Shown: in pieces, positions 1-5,625 of the stretch
Position numbering within the stretch: the first letter of the stretch is position 1
Layout: each line of letters begins with the position of its first letter
Origin: an uncultured Actinomycetes bacterium
GTDB lineage: Bacteria; Actinomycetota; Actinomycetes; Nanopelagicales; Nanopelagicaceae
Assembly (NCBI GenBank): GCA_903890345.1
Contig: CAITAV010000098.1
Coordinates: 1 to 7,023 of the forward strand
Length of the DNA: 7,023 nt
Reading direction: 5' to 3'
Notes under the pieces: model-generated
Told to the model about the DNA's origin: nothing
Database searches by the model: none
The model's input: only the letters and a program-made list of their open reading frames with translations
Made by a program: the position numbers and the translations under genes

Positions 1-54
1 GCAATTATCTTAATTCTGGATGAAGTTGTTTATCCTCGGGCGGATAACTCTTAA
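1..54 (+). CDS. possible C-terminal tail of a gene entering from the left edge
   Basis: Frame 1 is open from the first base and ends in TAA at 52-54, giving 17 residues that finish in LDEVVYPRADNS. The other two forward frames hit stops within the first 23 bases. The stop would overlap the stop of the minus-strand hydrolase in the tetramer TTAA at 51-54, the same arrangement as at 4974-4977, which mildly supports a real gene end. The tail matches no family I can recognise, and 17 open codons can arise by chance. This is a tentative partial gene; the sequence left of the window would decide it. Confidence 0.3.
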   Translation, partial: AIILILDEVVYPRADNS

Positions 55-761
55 AACTCTTCTGGTAACGGCAAGTGATCGGGCGCAATAACTTTTGTAA
101 TTTCACTGAGCACTCTATACACAGCTGGTTCGCCTACCCAAAGATGTTTGGCATCTTCGACTGGAATAATTGTTATCTGCTTAAGCGGTGCAAATCTTTC
201 TATAGCCGCATCCGGTTTTAGATATTCATCGTGTTCTGGAACAAGGGCAATAACTGGACGCCCATCTGTACTCCACCACTGCAAATCTTCATCTGTTGAA
301 AAGCGAAGTGGCGGACTTAACAGAATTAAACCTTTAACTCTCTTATCGTGGGCAAATTTAAGTGCAAGATCTGTTCCAAATGACCAACCAACAATCCAGA
401 GATTGTCTAACTTCAACTCATCAAAGCAGTAATTAATCATTGCTTCAACATCAAGGCGCTCGGATACGGCGTTATCAAAGAGTCCAGAACTTGTTCCTGC
501 TTCACTTGTAGTGCCGCGAGTATTAAAGCGAACAACATTTATTCCAGCCATTGCTGGCAATCTATTTGCACCTTTCTTATAGACGTGGCTATCCATCATG
601 CCCCCGGCAGTTGGAAGCGGATGAAGTGCCAGAATCGAACCTGTTGATTTTTCGATTGGTCTAGCGATTTCACCTACAAGATCAATGCCATCTTCAGTTC
701 GCACAATAAATGGGGTACGCACAGCGGGCAAAACAGTGCTCGGGCGTATTAATTCTGGCAT
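51..761 (-). CDS. alpha/beta hydrolase fold protein
   Basis: A 236-residue cytoplasmic alpha/beta hydrolase with no signal peptide or membrane segment. Visible motifs are LHPLPTAGG at about 46-54 (likely oxyanion-hole region after strand 3), FNTRGTTSEAG at 79-89, the nucleophile elbow GWSFGTD with Ser127, EHDEYL with probable acid Asp178, and DAKHLWVGEP with probable catalytic His206. The triad order Ser-Asp-His and the length fit the small predicted hydrolases of the COG2945 type, whose substrates are generally unknown. I chose ATG at 761 rather than the upstream in-frame TTG at 782, because TAAGAT lies 7 nt before the ATG and there is no Shine-Dalgarno sequence, consistent with a leaderless mRNA. 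It diverges from the aldehyde dehydrogenase, so the two could share regulation, but a common substrate is only a guess. An esterase, lipase or peptidase activity cannot be distinguished from sequence. Confidence 0.88.
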   Translation of the reverse strand: MPELIRPSTVLPAVRTPFIVRTEDGIDLVGEIARPIEKSTGSILALHPLPTAGGMMDSHVYKKGANRLPAMAGINVVRFNTRGTTSEAGTSSGLFDNAVSERLDVEAMINYCFDELKLDNLWIVGWSFGTDLALKFAHDKRVKGLILLSPPLRFSTDEDLQWWSTDGRPVIALVPEHDEYLKPDAAIERFAPLKQITIIPVEDAKHLWVGEPAVYRVLSEITKVIAPDHLPLPEEF

Positions 762-768
762 GTTCGCT

Positions 769-774
769 ATCTTA
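769..774 (-). promoter_or_regulatory. predicted -10 box for the alpha/beta hydrolase (leaderless)
   Basis: On the minus strand the hexamer TAAGAT matches TANNNT and is followed by 7 nt and then the ATG at 761, so transcription would begin at or next to the start codon. There is no convincing -35 hexamer. Leaderless genes with this geometry are common in Actinobacteria; the assignment here is inferred from spacing alone. Confidence 0.42.
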
Positions 775-799
775 TCTAGCAACGAGATTACTCGGCGAC

Positions 800-805
800 T
801 ATTCT
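800..805 (+). promoter_or_regulatory. predicted -10 box for the aldehyde dehydrogenase (leaderless)
   Basis: TATTCT is followed by 6 nt and then ATG at 812, which would put the transcription start on the A of the start codon. No Shine-Dalgarno sequence is present before this ATG, in agreement with leaderless initiation. The -35 region is not recognisable. Confidence 0.42.
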
Positions 806-811
806 TTGCAG

Positions 812-2290
812 ATGCCTACACGTTCAAAGACCTTTGATTCACATTACCCAGTAACTGGCGACGCCATTGGAACTTTTCCAATCCATTCCGATGCAGATGT
901 TCGAGTCGCAGTTGCTCAAGCTCGCATTGCATCAGATAAGTGGGTTGCACTTGGTTTTCGTGGACGCAGGAAAGTTTTATTAGCGTGGAGCAAATTATTA
1001 ATGGAGCGCGTTGAAGAGTGCACCGCACTTATTTCAATGGAGACAGGAAAGCCAGTAAGTGATGCAAAACTTGAAGCATCCCTTGCTGCAGGTCACCTTG
1101 CGTGGGCCGCGCGTCATGCACAAGAAGTAATGCGTACATCGCATAGATCACCTGGCGCAGTAATGGCAAACATGTCAGCAACTGTTGAACGCTCTCCAGT
1201 GGGAGTTGTTGGTGTCATTGGTCCGTGGAACTATCCAATTTTTACTCCAATGGGATCTATTGCTTACGCACTCGCTGCTGGAAACACAGTTGTATTTAAA
1301 CCAAGTGAATTCACGCCCGGTGTTGGTGTGTGGCTTGCTCGTACATTTGCAGAAGTTGCGCCATTTTCAAATATTTTTCTCTGCGTTACGGGTCTTGGTG
1401 ATACGGGTCGCGCACTCTGCGAAGCGCACGTAGATAAATTAGCTTTTACAGGATCTACTAAAACAGCAATGGTTGTCGCTGCAACGTGTGCGAAAACTAT
1501 GACTCCTGTGGTTCTTGAATGCGGTGGAAAAGATCCAGTCATCGTCGCAGCGGATGCGGACATCAAGCGTGCTGCCGAAAACTCAATCTGGTCTTCCATG
1601 TCTAATGGTGGGCAAACTTGTATTGGCGCTGAACGTGTTTATGTCGTTGAAAGCGTTGCAGATGAATTCATTGCAGCGATGTTGGATGCAGTAAAAAACA
1701 TTAAACCTGGCGAGCCTGGCGTTGGAAACTACGGCCCTGCAACTATGCCAAAACAATTAGAAATTATTGAATCCCATATTAAAGATGCAATTAAAAGTGG
1801 TGGCCGCGCAATCTATGGCAACGCTAAATCAGTTAAGGATCCATACGTCGAGCCAGTTATTTTGGTTGATGTTCCGGAAGATTCAACTGCAATGCAGGAT
1901 GAAACTTTTGGGCCAACGATTGTTATTAATCGTGTGAAGAACGTGGATGAAGCAATCATTCTTTCCAATGCATCACGGTATGGACTAGGCGCGTCAGTCT
2001 GGTCAAAGCGCCAAGGTAAGAAAATTGCAGCCCAACTGCACTGTGGAATGGTGGCTATTAACTCCACGATTTCATTTGCTGCAGTGGCATCTGTTCCATT
2101 TGGTGGCGTGAAAGATAGTGGATACGGACGTATTCACGGACCTGAGGGAATTCTAGAATTTACATATGCCCGAACAATTGTGCGCGCACGTTTTCAACTA
2201 CCAATTGCGTTTACTAGCTTTAAGCGCACTGCTGGAAATGACAAGTTAATTATTAAATTAACTAAGTTGTTAAATGGTCGTTTCGGTTAA
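812..2290 (+). CDS. NAD(P)-dependent aldehyde dehydrogenase family protein
   Basis: A 492-residue soluble dehydrogenase of usual length for the aldehyde dehydrogenase superfamily, which oxidises aldehydes to carboxylic acids with NAD+ or NADP+. All key elements are present: GPWNYPIF with Asn140 (oxyanion stabilisation), the cofactor-binding segment VFKPSEFTP, FTGSTKTA for the dinucleotide fold, LECGGKDP with general base Glu236, SNGGQTCIGAERV with nucleophile Cys270, ETFGPT, and the C-terminal PFGGVKDSGYGR. It therefore looks catalytically intact. Substrate cannot be assigned; succinic semialdehyde, long-chain or aromatic aldehydes are all possible. ATG 812 was chosen because the conserved region starts soon after it, a -10-like TATTCT lies 6 nt upstream, and an earlier start would overlap the divergent hydrolase gene. 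TTG at 806 is a possible alternative start. The gene converges on the small zinc-site gene with a 14-bp gap. Confidence 0.93.
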   Translation: MPTRSKTFDSHYPVTGDAIGTFPIHSDADVRVAVAQARIASDKWVALGFRGRRKVLLAWSKLLMERVEECTALISMETGKPVSDAKLEASLAAGHLAWAARHAQEVMRTSHRSPGAVMANMSATVERSPVGVVGVIGPWNYPIFTPMGSIAYALAAGNTVVFKPSEFTPGVGVWLARTFAEVAPFSNIFLCVTGLGDTGRALCEAHVDKLAFTGSTKTAMVVAATCAKTMTPVVLECGGKDPVIVAADADIKRAAENSIWSSMSNGGQTCIGAERVYVVESVADEFIAAMLDAVKNIKPGEPGVGNYGPATMPKQLEIIESHIKDAIKSGGRAIYGNAKSVKDPYVEPVILVDVPEDSTAMQDETFGPTIVINRVKNVDEAIILSNASRYGLGASVWSKRQGKKIAAQLHCGMVAINSTISFAAVASVPFGGVKDSGYGRIHGPEGILEFTYARTIVRARFQLPIAFTSFKRTAGNDKLIIKLTKLLNGRFG

Positions 2291-2317
2291 TTAATAACCC
2301 AAAACTAATATCTGGGT
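2285..2317. terminator. weak alternative hairpins between convergent genes
   Basis: Two overlapping inverted repeats span the junction: GGTTA (2285-2289) with TAACC (2295-2299), and ACCCA (2297-2301) with TGGGT (2313-2317). Each gives only a 5-bp stem and they cannot form together. The plus direction has no U-tract. The minus direction is followed by an A/T-rich TATTAATT. They sit where a bidirectional terminator is expected, but the structure is weak. Confidence 0.2.
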
Positions 2318-2616
2318 GCATTTCTAGTTCGTTCAGTACGTGGTTTTCTGTCGCCACGTTTTGACCAGCATGCGTTGTGCCAATGACGTCGCCCTTCTTC
2401 ATCACCTTCTAGCCATGCAACAGTGTGTGGTGTTGCCATCGGAATCATTTGATCACAGCCAGGACATCGATATGGTTTATTTGATGTTGAACCTGTGATC
2501 TTGCGAACAACATATGAACCTTCTGTGTGTTCTTCAATAGTTTGATTAGAAGTTGCGATGTCGCGATCATCACTCTTCGGCCGCTTATTTTTAGGATAAT
2601 TCTTACGCGGGCTCAT
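2305..2616 (-). CDS. small putative zinc-binding protein (CPGC / HWH..CW type)
   Basis: A 103-residue protein with a basic, low-complexity N-terminus (about 1-20), a central core, and a basic C-terminal tail rich in Arg/Lys ending in RNAPRY. The core has CPGC (Cys51, Cys54), His64, and HWHNACW (His78, His80, Cys83). The CxxC plus HxH..C arrangement suggests a structural zinc site, similar in spirit to a zinc finger or an HNH-like beta-beta-alpha fold. From memory, close relatives occur across Actinobacteria, start MSPRRN or similar, and are often labelled ATP/GTP-binding protein; no P-loop is present here, so that label looks wrong. ATG 2616 is chosen by this MSPRKN start rather than the GTG at 2634. 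GAAAAT, 6 nt upstream of it, may be a poor -10 for a leaderless mRNA. The basic tails would suit nucleic-acid binding, but the function is unknown. Confidence 0.82.
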   Translation of the reverse strand: MSPRKNYPKNKRPKSDDRDIATSNQTIEEHTEGSYVVRKITGSTSNKPYRCPGCDQMIPMATPHTVAWLEGDEEGRRHWHNACWSKRGDRKPRTERTRNAPRY

Positions 2617-2663
2617 GTCTTTATTTTCTCGCACTTTCCTCTAAATTGTGGCAAGGTAGCCAT

Positions 2664-3509
2664 ATGAACGTCATTGAAGTTCAAGGATTACACAAGTCTT
2701 ACGCGGATACCAAAGCCGTAGATGGCATAGATCTCACTATCGCCCAAGGTGAAATCTTCGCGCTCCTTGGTCCAAATGGCGCAGGTAAAACAACAACTGT
2801 AGAAATTCTCGAAGGATTTAGAAAAGCAGATTCTGGATCTATTTCTGTACTTGGATTTGATCCATCACAACGTGGCGTTCAGGCACGCATATGGCGAAAT
2901 CGCATTGGAATTGTTTTGCAATCAACTGCAGATGCAGGAGATCTCACGGTGATCGAAACTCTCTCGCACTTTGCTAAGTATTACTCTGCGCCGCGTGATA
3001 CCGATGAAGTGATTAATTCTGTTGGTCTAGATGAAAAACGTGACGCTCTGATCCGCACGTTATCTGGCGGTCAACGTCGGCGATTAGATGTTGGACTTGG
3101 AATTATCGGATCCCCCGAACTCTTATTTCTTGATGAACCAACTACGGGATTTGATCCAGAAGCACGCCGTGCCTTTTGGTTACTGATTGAAAGCTTGCGT
3201 AAAGGTGGCACAACTATTCTGCTAACTACGCACTATCTTGATGAAGCCGAAGCATTAGCAGATCGCGTTGCAGTCATTACGCGTGGAAAGATTCTTGAAG
3301 TTTCAACGCCCGCACAATTAGGTGGACGTGCGACTGCAAAAGCACGGGTTCAGTGGAAATCTAATGGTGTGATCCAGGAAGAGATGACTGATAACCCCAC
3401 AGAAGTTGTTAAGAGATTATCTGCCCAATTTCCGGGAGAAGTTCCAGAGTTACAGGTTCTGCGTCCATCTCTTGAAGATATCTATCTCTCCATGATCGGA
3501 GAAAAATAG
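2664..3509 (+). CDS. ABC-2 type exporter, ATP-binding subunit (DrrA-like)
   Basis: A 281-residue cytoplasmic ATPase that should power the membrane permease encoded immediately downstream. The motifs are complete: Walker A GPNGAGKTT with Lys42, Q-loop Gln86, signature LSGGQ at 133-137, Walker B LLFLDEP with Asp157/Glu158, and the switch His190 in TTHYLDEAE. The roughly 60-residue C-terminal extension after LGGR, ending SLEDIYLSMIGEK, is typical of DrrA/CcmA-type ATPases. The start is ATG 2664, preceded by AAGG at 2653-2656 with 7-nt spacing; TTG 2646 would add six residues unlike the family. Its TAG stop overlaps the permease GTG by one base. Substrate is not evident: relatives export drugs, lipids, polysaccharides or peptides. 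Confidence 0.94.
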   Translation: MNVIEVQGLHKSYADTKAVDGIDLTIAQGEIFALLGPNGAGKTTTVEILEGFRKADSGSISVLGFDPSQRGVQARIWRNRIGIVLQSTADAGDLTVIETLSHFAKYYSAPRDTDEVINSVGLDEKRDALIRTLSGGQRRRLDVGLGIIGSPELLFLDEPTTGFDPEARRAFWLLIESLRKGGTTILLTTHYLDEAEALADRVAVITRGKILEVSTPAQLGGRATAKARVQWKSNGVIQEEMTDNPTEVVKRLSAQFPGEVPELQVLRPSLEDIYLSMIGEK

Positions 3510-4312
3510 TGAGTACGCAGAAATCTTTGCCGACAACAATCGCACTAGGCGTTGCACGAGGTGGATTAGAAATTCGCCAATTTATGCGCCAACGTGAATC
3601 AGTTGTATTCACACTCGCGTTTCCAATAATTCTCTTGGCAATATTTGGTTCTGTCTTTAAAACTACGCTGGCAGAAGGTGTCACATTTAGCCAATACTTT
3701 GTAGCCGGAATGATTGCATCGGGTCTTGTAAATACAGGTTTTCAGCAGTTAGCAATCATTATTCCTATGGAGCGTGAATTTGGATCGCTCAAACGTCTGC
3801 GTGGAACTCCAATGCATGTTGCGAGTTACTTCATTGGTAAATCTATTTTGGTCTTCGTCAGCATGGCAATCCAGGTTGTTTTACTCCTTGCTGCAGGAAT
3901 GATTTTCTTTGGCGTGGAGTTGCCAACGGATCCATATAAATGGCTCACATTTACCTGGCTAATAATTTTGGGAAGCGCTGCATCAACGGCGCTTGGTATC
4001 GCATTTGCAGCAGTACCTAAGAGTGGTCGTGGTGCATCTGCTGTGGTTTCACCTGTAGTTATTGTTCTTCAATTCTTTAGCGGAGTTTTCTTCGTCTTTA
4101 CTGATTTACCTGGATGGATGCAGCAAGTTGCAGCAATATTTCCCCTTAAGTGGATGACTCAGGGAATGCGATCAGTCTTCCTTCCTGATTCATTTGCAGT
4201 GCGCGAAGTTGCGGGTACCTGGGAAACGCAGCGCACATTTTTGATCTTGATGGCGTGGTTAGTCGCAGGAATTTTCTTGGCAATCCGAACATTCAAATGG
4301 AGCAGAGATTGA
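3509..4312 (+). CDS. ABC-2 type exporter, membrane permease subunit
   Basis: A 267-residue integral membrane protein, the usual size for an ABC-2 (DrrB-like) permease. Six hydrophobic segments can be read at about 32-50, 62-85, 112-134, 146-168, 177-197 and 245-263. Between segments 2 and 3 lies the cytoplasmic coupling motif EREFGSLKRLRGTPM (88-102), characteristic of ABC-2 permeases, and FPLKW before the last segment is also typical. It would dimerise with two copies of the upstream ATPase. GTG 3509 is the start: GGAG at 3498-3501 is 7 nt upstream and the codon overlaps the ATPase stop by one base (TAGTG), indicating translational coupling. The 3' end overlaps the next gene within TTGA. The transported molecule is unknown. 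Confidence 0.92.
   Translation: MSTQKSLPTTIALGVARGGLEIRQFMRQRESVVFTLAFPIILLAIFGSVFKTTLAEGVTFSQYFVAGMIASGLVNTGFQQLAIIIPMEREFGSLKRLRGTPMHVASYFIGKSILVFVSMAIQVVLLLAAGMIFFGVELPTDPYKWLTFTWLIILGSAASTALGIAFAAVPKSGRGASAVVSPVVIVLQFFSGVFFVFTDLPGWMQQVAAIFPLKWMTQGMRSVFLPDSFAVREVAGTWETQRTFLILMAWLVAGIFLAIRTFKWSRD
4299..4302 (+). promoter_or_regulatory. ribosome binding site selecting the TTG start
   Basis: GGAG inside the permease 3' end lies 6 nt before TTG 4309. It overlaps the alternative ATG at 4297, so it cannot serve that start. This supports TTG initiation coupled to permease termination at the TTGA overlap. Confidence 0.6.
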
Positions 4313-4977
4313 AGAAATTTGTCACAGTATTTTTGATCTCAGTTATGGCACTTTCAACTACATCGGCAATCGCTGCTTCGCCAACTGCCACTCCTAAGCC
4401 AACTTCGAAAACCACGGCTTCGGAGACAAAAAAGCCAGCTACGAAGAAGCCGGTTGTGAAGAAGAAAAAAGTTGTAAAGAAGAAGAAAAAGAAGAAGCTT
4501 CCGCCACTACAACCAGTTGTGTGTTTCGGTAAAGCGTGGCCACCTTCAGGCTTCACGCAAAATGGTGAAGTTTTTGCAAAGATTCCAACCGCTTCGCAAT
4601 TGGAGTGTGAATCATCAGATAACTACACCCCTGCAAAGGTTTTCTTGAGAGCAGATTTACGTAAATGTGATGAGTTCGCATGCGGAGCGGTAACAGTTGC
4701 CTCTGACGCGAGATGCACATGGTGGGAGGTCACTTCTACGTTTGAGCGTATTGATTTAAAGACCGGCAAAATTGAGGCAACTCTTGGAACATTGCGGACT
4801 GTTTCGCAAGGAACAAATGCAAAAACTATTCAGAGCATCATGTTAATCAGTGGAATAAAACATCGAGACGCTGATGGAAAAATTCTGAATAACATAAAAG
4901 CTAGCGGGATAGCTGTGAGCTGTCATCACGATGCAATTCCAGATTTAAGCAATCGAAACTTCTTTACAGCTAGTTAA
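4309..4977 (+). CDS. secreted lysine-rich, six-cysteine protein of unknown function
   Basis: A 222-residue exported protein I do not recognise. It opens with a textbook signal peptide: MKK, a hydrophobic core at about 4-16, and a likely signal peptidase I site near AIA-A (22/23). There is no lipobox Cys. Residues 24-50 are rich in Pro, Thr, Ser and Lys. Residues 51-63 are almost all Lys, with seven in a row at 57-63, and 17 Lys lie between 30 and 63. A more globular domain follows with six cysteines (72, 100, 120, 125, 136, 205), enough for three disulfides. The TTG at 4309 is preferred: GGAG at 4299-4302 is 6 nt upstream and it overlaps the permease stop as TTGA. An in-frame ATG at 4297 would add four residues (MEQR) and lacks a ribosome site. 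The poly-Lys linker may bind anionic cell-wall polymers, which is inference. The 3' end overlaps the convergent adenosyltransferase stop. Confidence 0.8.
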   Translation: MKKFVTVFLISVMALSTTSAIAASPTATPKPTSKTTASETKKPATKKPVVKKKKVVKKKKKKKLPPLQPVVCFGKAWPPSGFTQNGEVFAKIPTASQLECESSDNYTPAKVFLRADLRKCDEFACGAVTVASDARCTWWEVTSTFERIDLKTGKIEATLGTLRTVSQGTNAKTIQSIMLISGIKHRDADGKILNNIKASGIAVSCHHDAIPDLSNRNFFTAS

Positions 4978-4986
4978 CGATTAGCT
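4968..4986. repeat. imperfect hairpin over two overlapping stop codons
   Basis: AGCTA (4968-4972) pairs with TAGCT (4982-4986). In the plus-strand RNA, G-U and U-A pairs extend this to about 8 bp with a three-base AAC loop. The shared TTAA stop tetramer lies inside. No U-tract follows in either direction, so it is a poor intrinsic terminator, but it is the only structure available between these convergent genes. Confidence 0.3.
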
Positions 4987-5546
4987 CCTGGTACCCACAG
5001 CTGATCTCCAATTTCTTTGTTTGCTACACGAGCAAGTACAAAGAGCAAATCAGATAAGCGGTTGAGATATTTTGCAGTAAGTGGATTTACACCGCCGCCA
5101 AATGCATGAATGGCTGTCCATGTACGACGCTCTGCACGACGAGTAACAGTGCGTGCAACGTGTAAGTGAGATGCCGCTGGAGTTCCTGATGGAAGAATGA
5201 ATGATTCGAGTGGTTCTAATAAAGCATTGAATTTATCAATCTGAGTTTCAAGATAAGCAATTTGAGATTCAACAACGCGTAGTGGTTCGATCTTTGGTTC
5301 ATCAACTACAGGTGTGCACAAATCCGCGCCCACATCAAAGAGGTCATTTTGGATTCGAATAAGTAGCGAACGGAAGTCACCACTGATTTCATCTGTAGAG
5401 AGCACAACTCCAATGGATGAGTTAGCTTCATCGACATCGGCATACGCTTCTAATCGAGGATCGTTTTTGGATGTACGACTCATATCTCCTAGTGAGGTAG
5501 TGCCGTCATCGCCTGTCTTTGTGTAAATACGCGTTAAATGAACCAT
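4974..5546 (-). CDS. PduO-type cob(I)alamin adenosyltransferase
   Basis: A 190-residue cytoplasmic enzyme that transfers the adenosyl group of ATP to cob(I)alamin, making adenosylcobalamin for B12-dependent enzymes. The N-terminal ATP-binding motif YTKTGDDGTTSL (8-19) and the adjacent DPRLEAYADVDEANSSIG (29-46) are diagnostic. So are FILPSGTPAASHLHVAR (116-132), the basic helix TRRAER (135-140) and NRLSDLLFVLAR (162-173). The length is normal for the family and all blocks are present. ATG 5546 is chosen because the family motif begins seven residues later; no good Shine-Dalgarno precedes it, so initiation may be leaderless or nearly so. The gene is divergent from murA, as its homologue is in Mycobacterium (Rv1314c/Rv1315). 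No cobalamin riboswitch is visible. Its stop overlaps that of the convergent secreted-protein gene by 4 nt. Confidence 0.94.
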   Translation of the reverse strand: MVHLTRIYTKTGDDGTTSLGDMSRTSKNDPRLEAYADVDEANSSIGVVLSTDEISGDFRSLLIRIQNDLFDVGADLCTPVVDEPKIEPLRVVESQIAYLETQIDKFNALLEPLESFILPSGTPAASHLHVARTVTRRAERRTWTAIHAFGGGVNPLTAKYLNRLSDLLFVLARVANKEIGDQLWVPGANR

Positions 5547-5560
5547 GGGTGGAGCCTATT

Positions 5561-5578
5561 AGGAGAGTTACGATGTGA
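5561..5578 (+). other. Shine-Dalgarno plus start-stop element (ATGTGA) upstream of murA
   Basis: AGGAG at 5561-5565 is followed after 7 nt by ATG 5573-5575 and immediately by an in-frame TGA. The overlapping GTG at 5575 opens the murA frame and would add 17 residues. This could be a minimal one-codon upstream ORF, a leftover or alternative murA start, or chance. It is incompatible with a transcription start just downstream of the TACGAT box. Confidence 0.3.
5569..5574 (+). promoter_or_regulatory. candidate -10 box for murA
   Basis: TACGAT fits the TANNNT consensus and would place the transcription start near 5581, giving a leader of about 45 nt that carries the strong ribosome site at 5614-5620. 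No clear -35 is present at the expected distance. The assignment is inferred from sequence alone. Confidence 0.33.
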
Positions 5579-5613
5579 CCACTCAAAGTATGAGTTTTCA
5601 GCGGCACGGGTGC

Positions 5614-5620
5614 GGAGGTG
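5614..5620 (+). promoter_or_regulatory. ribosome binding site that fixes the murA start
   Basis: GGAGGTG lies 5 nt before ATG 5626 and is the strongest Shine-Dalgarno sequence in the window. It argues for ATG 5626 over the upstream GTG 5575. Confidence 0.75.
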
Positions 5621-5625
5621 AAGCG

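Noticed and set aside
46..61. Direct repeat AACTCTT twice near the hydrolase stop
   Set aside because: Two 7-base copies at a gene end are likely coincidence; no further copies were seen nearby.
148..432. Plus-strand ORF opposite the alpha/beta hydrolase
   Set aside because: Antisense to a well-supported gene with the catalytic Ser and the His/Asp motifs; composition looks like a shadow.
1264..1599. 111-codon minus-strand ORF inside the aldehyde dehydrogenase gene
   Set aside because: It lies wholly opposite a clearly functional dehydrogenase, has no recognisable motif and no start signal.
2646..2663. Extended ABC ATPase start at TTG 2646
   Set aside because: It adds MWQGSH, unlike the family; ATG 2664 has AAGG at correct spacing.
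4293..4556. Minus-strand ORF rich in Phe
   Set aside because: It is the antisense shadow of the poly-Lys codons (AAG/AAA read as CTT/TTT) of the secreted protein.
5555..5563. Palindrome CCTATTAGG as an operator between adenosyltransferase and murA
   Set aside because: Four-base arms around one base are expected often by chance and no second copy was seen.
5581..5595. Hairpin ACTCA/TGAGT in the murA leader as a regulatory element
   Set aside because: A 5-bp A/T-rich stem is too weak to claim without conservation data.
5575..5625. 17-residue N-terminal extension of MurA from GTG 5575
   Set aside because: The extension resembles no MurA, while ATG 5626 has a strong GGAGGTG site and gives the usual 419 residues.
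5547..5625. Cobalamin riboswitch for the adenosyltransferase
   Set aside because: The gap is too short for a B12 riboswitch and no B12-box-like sequence is visible.
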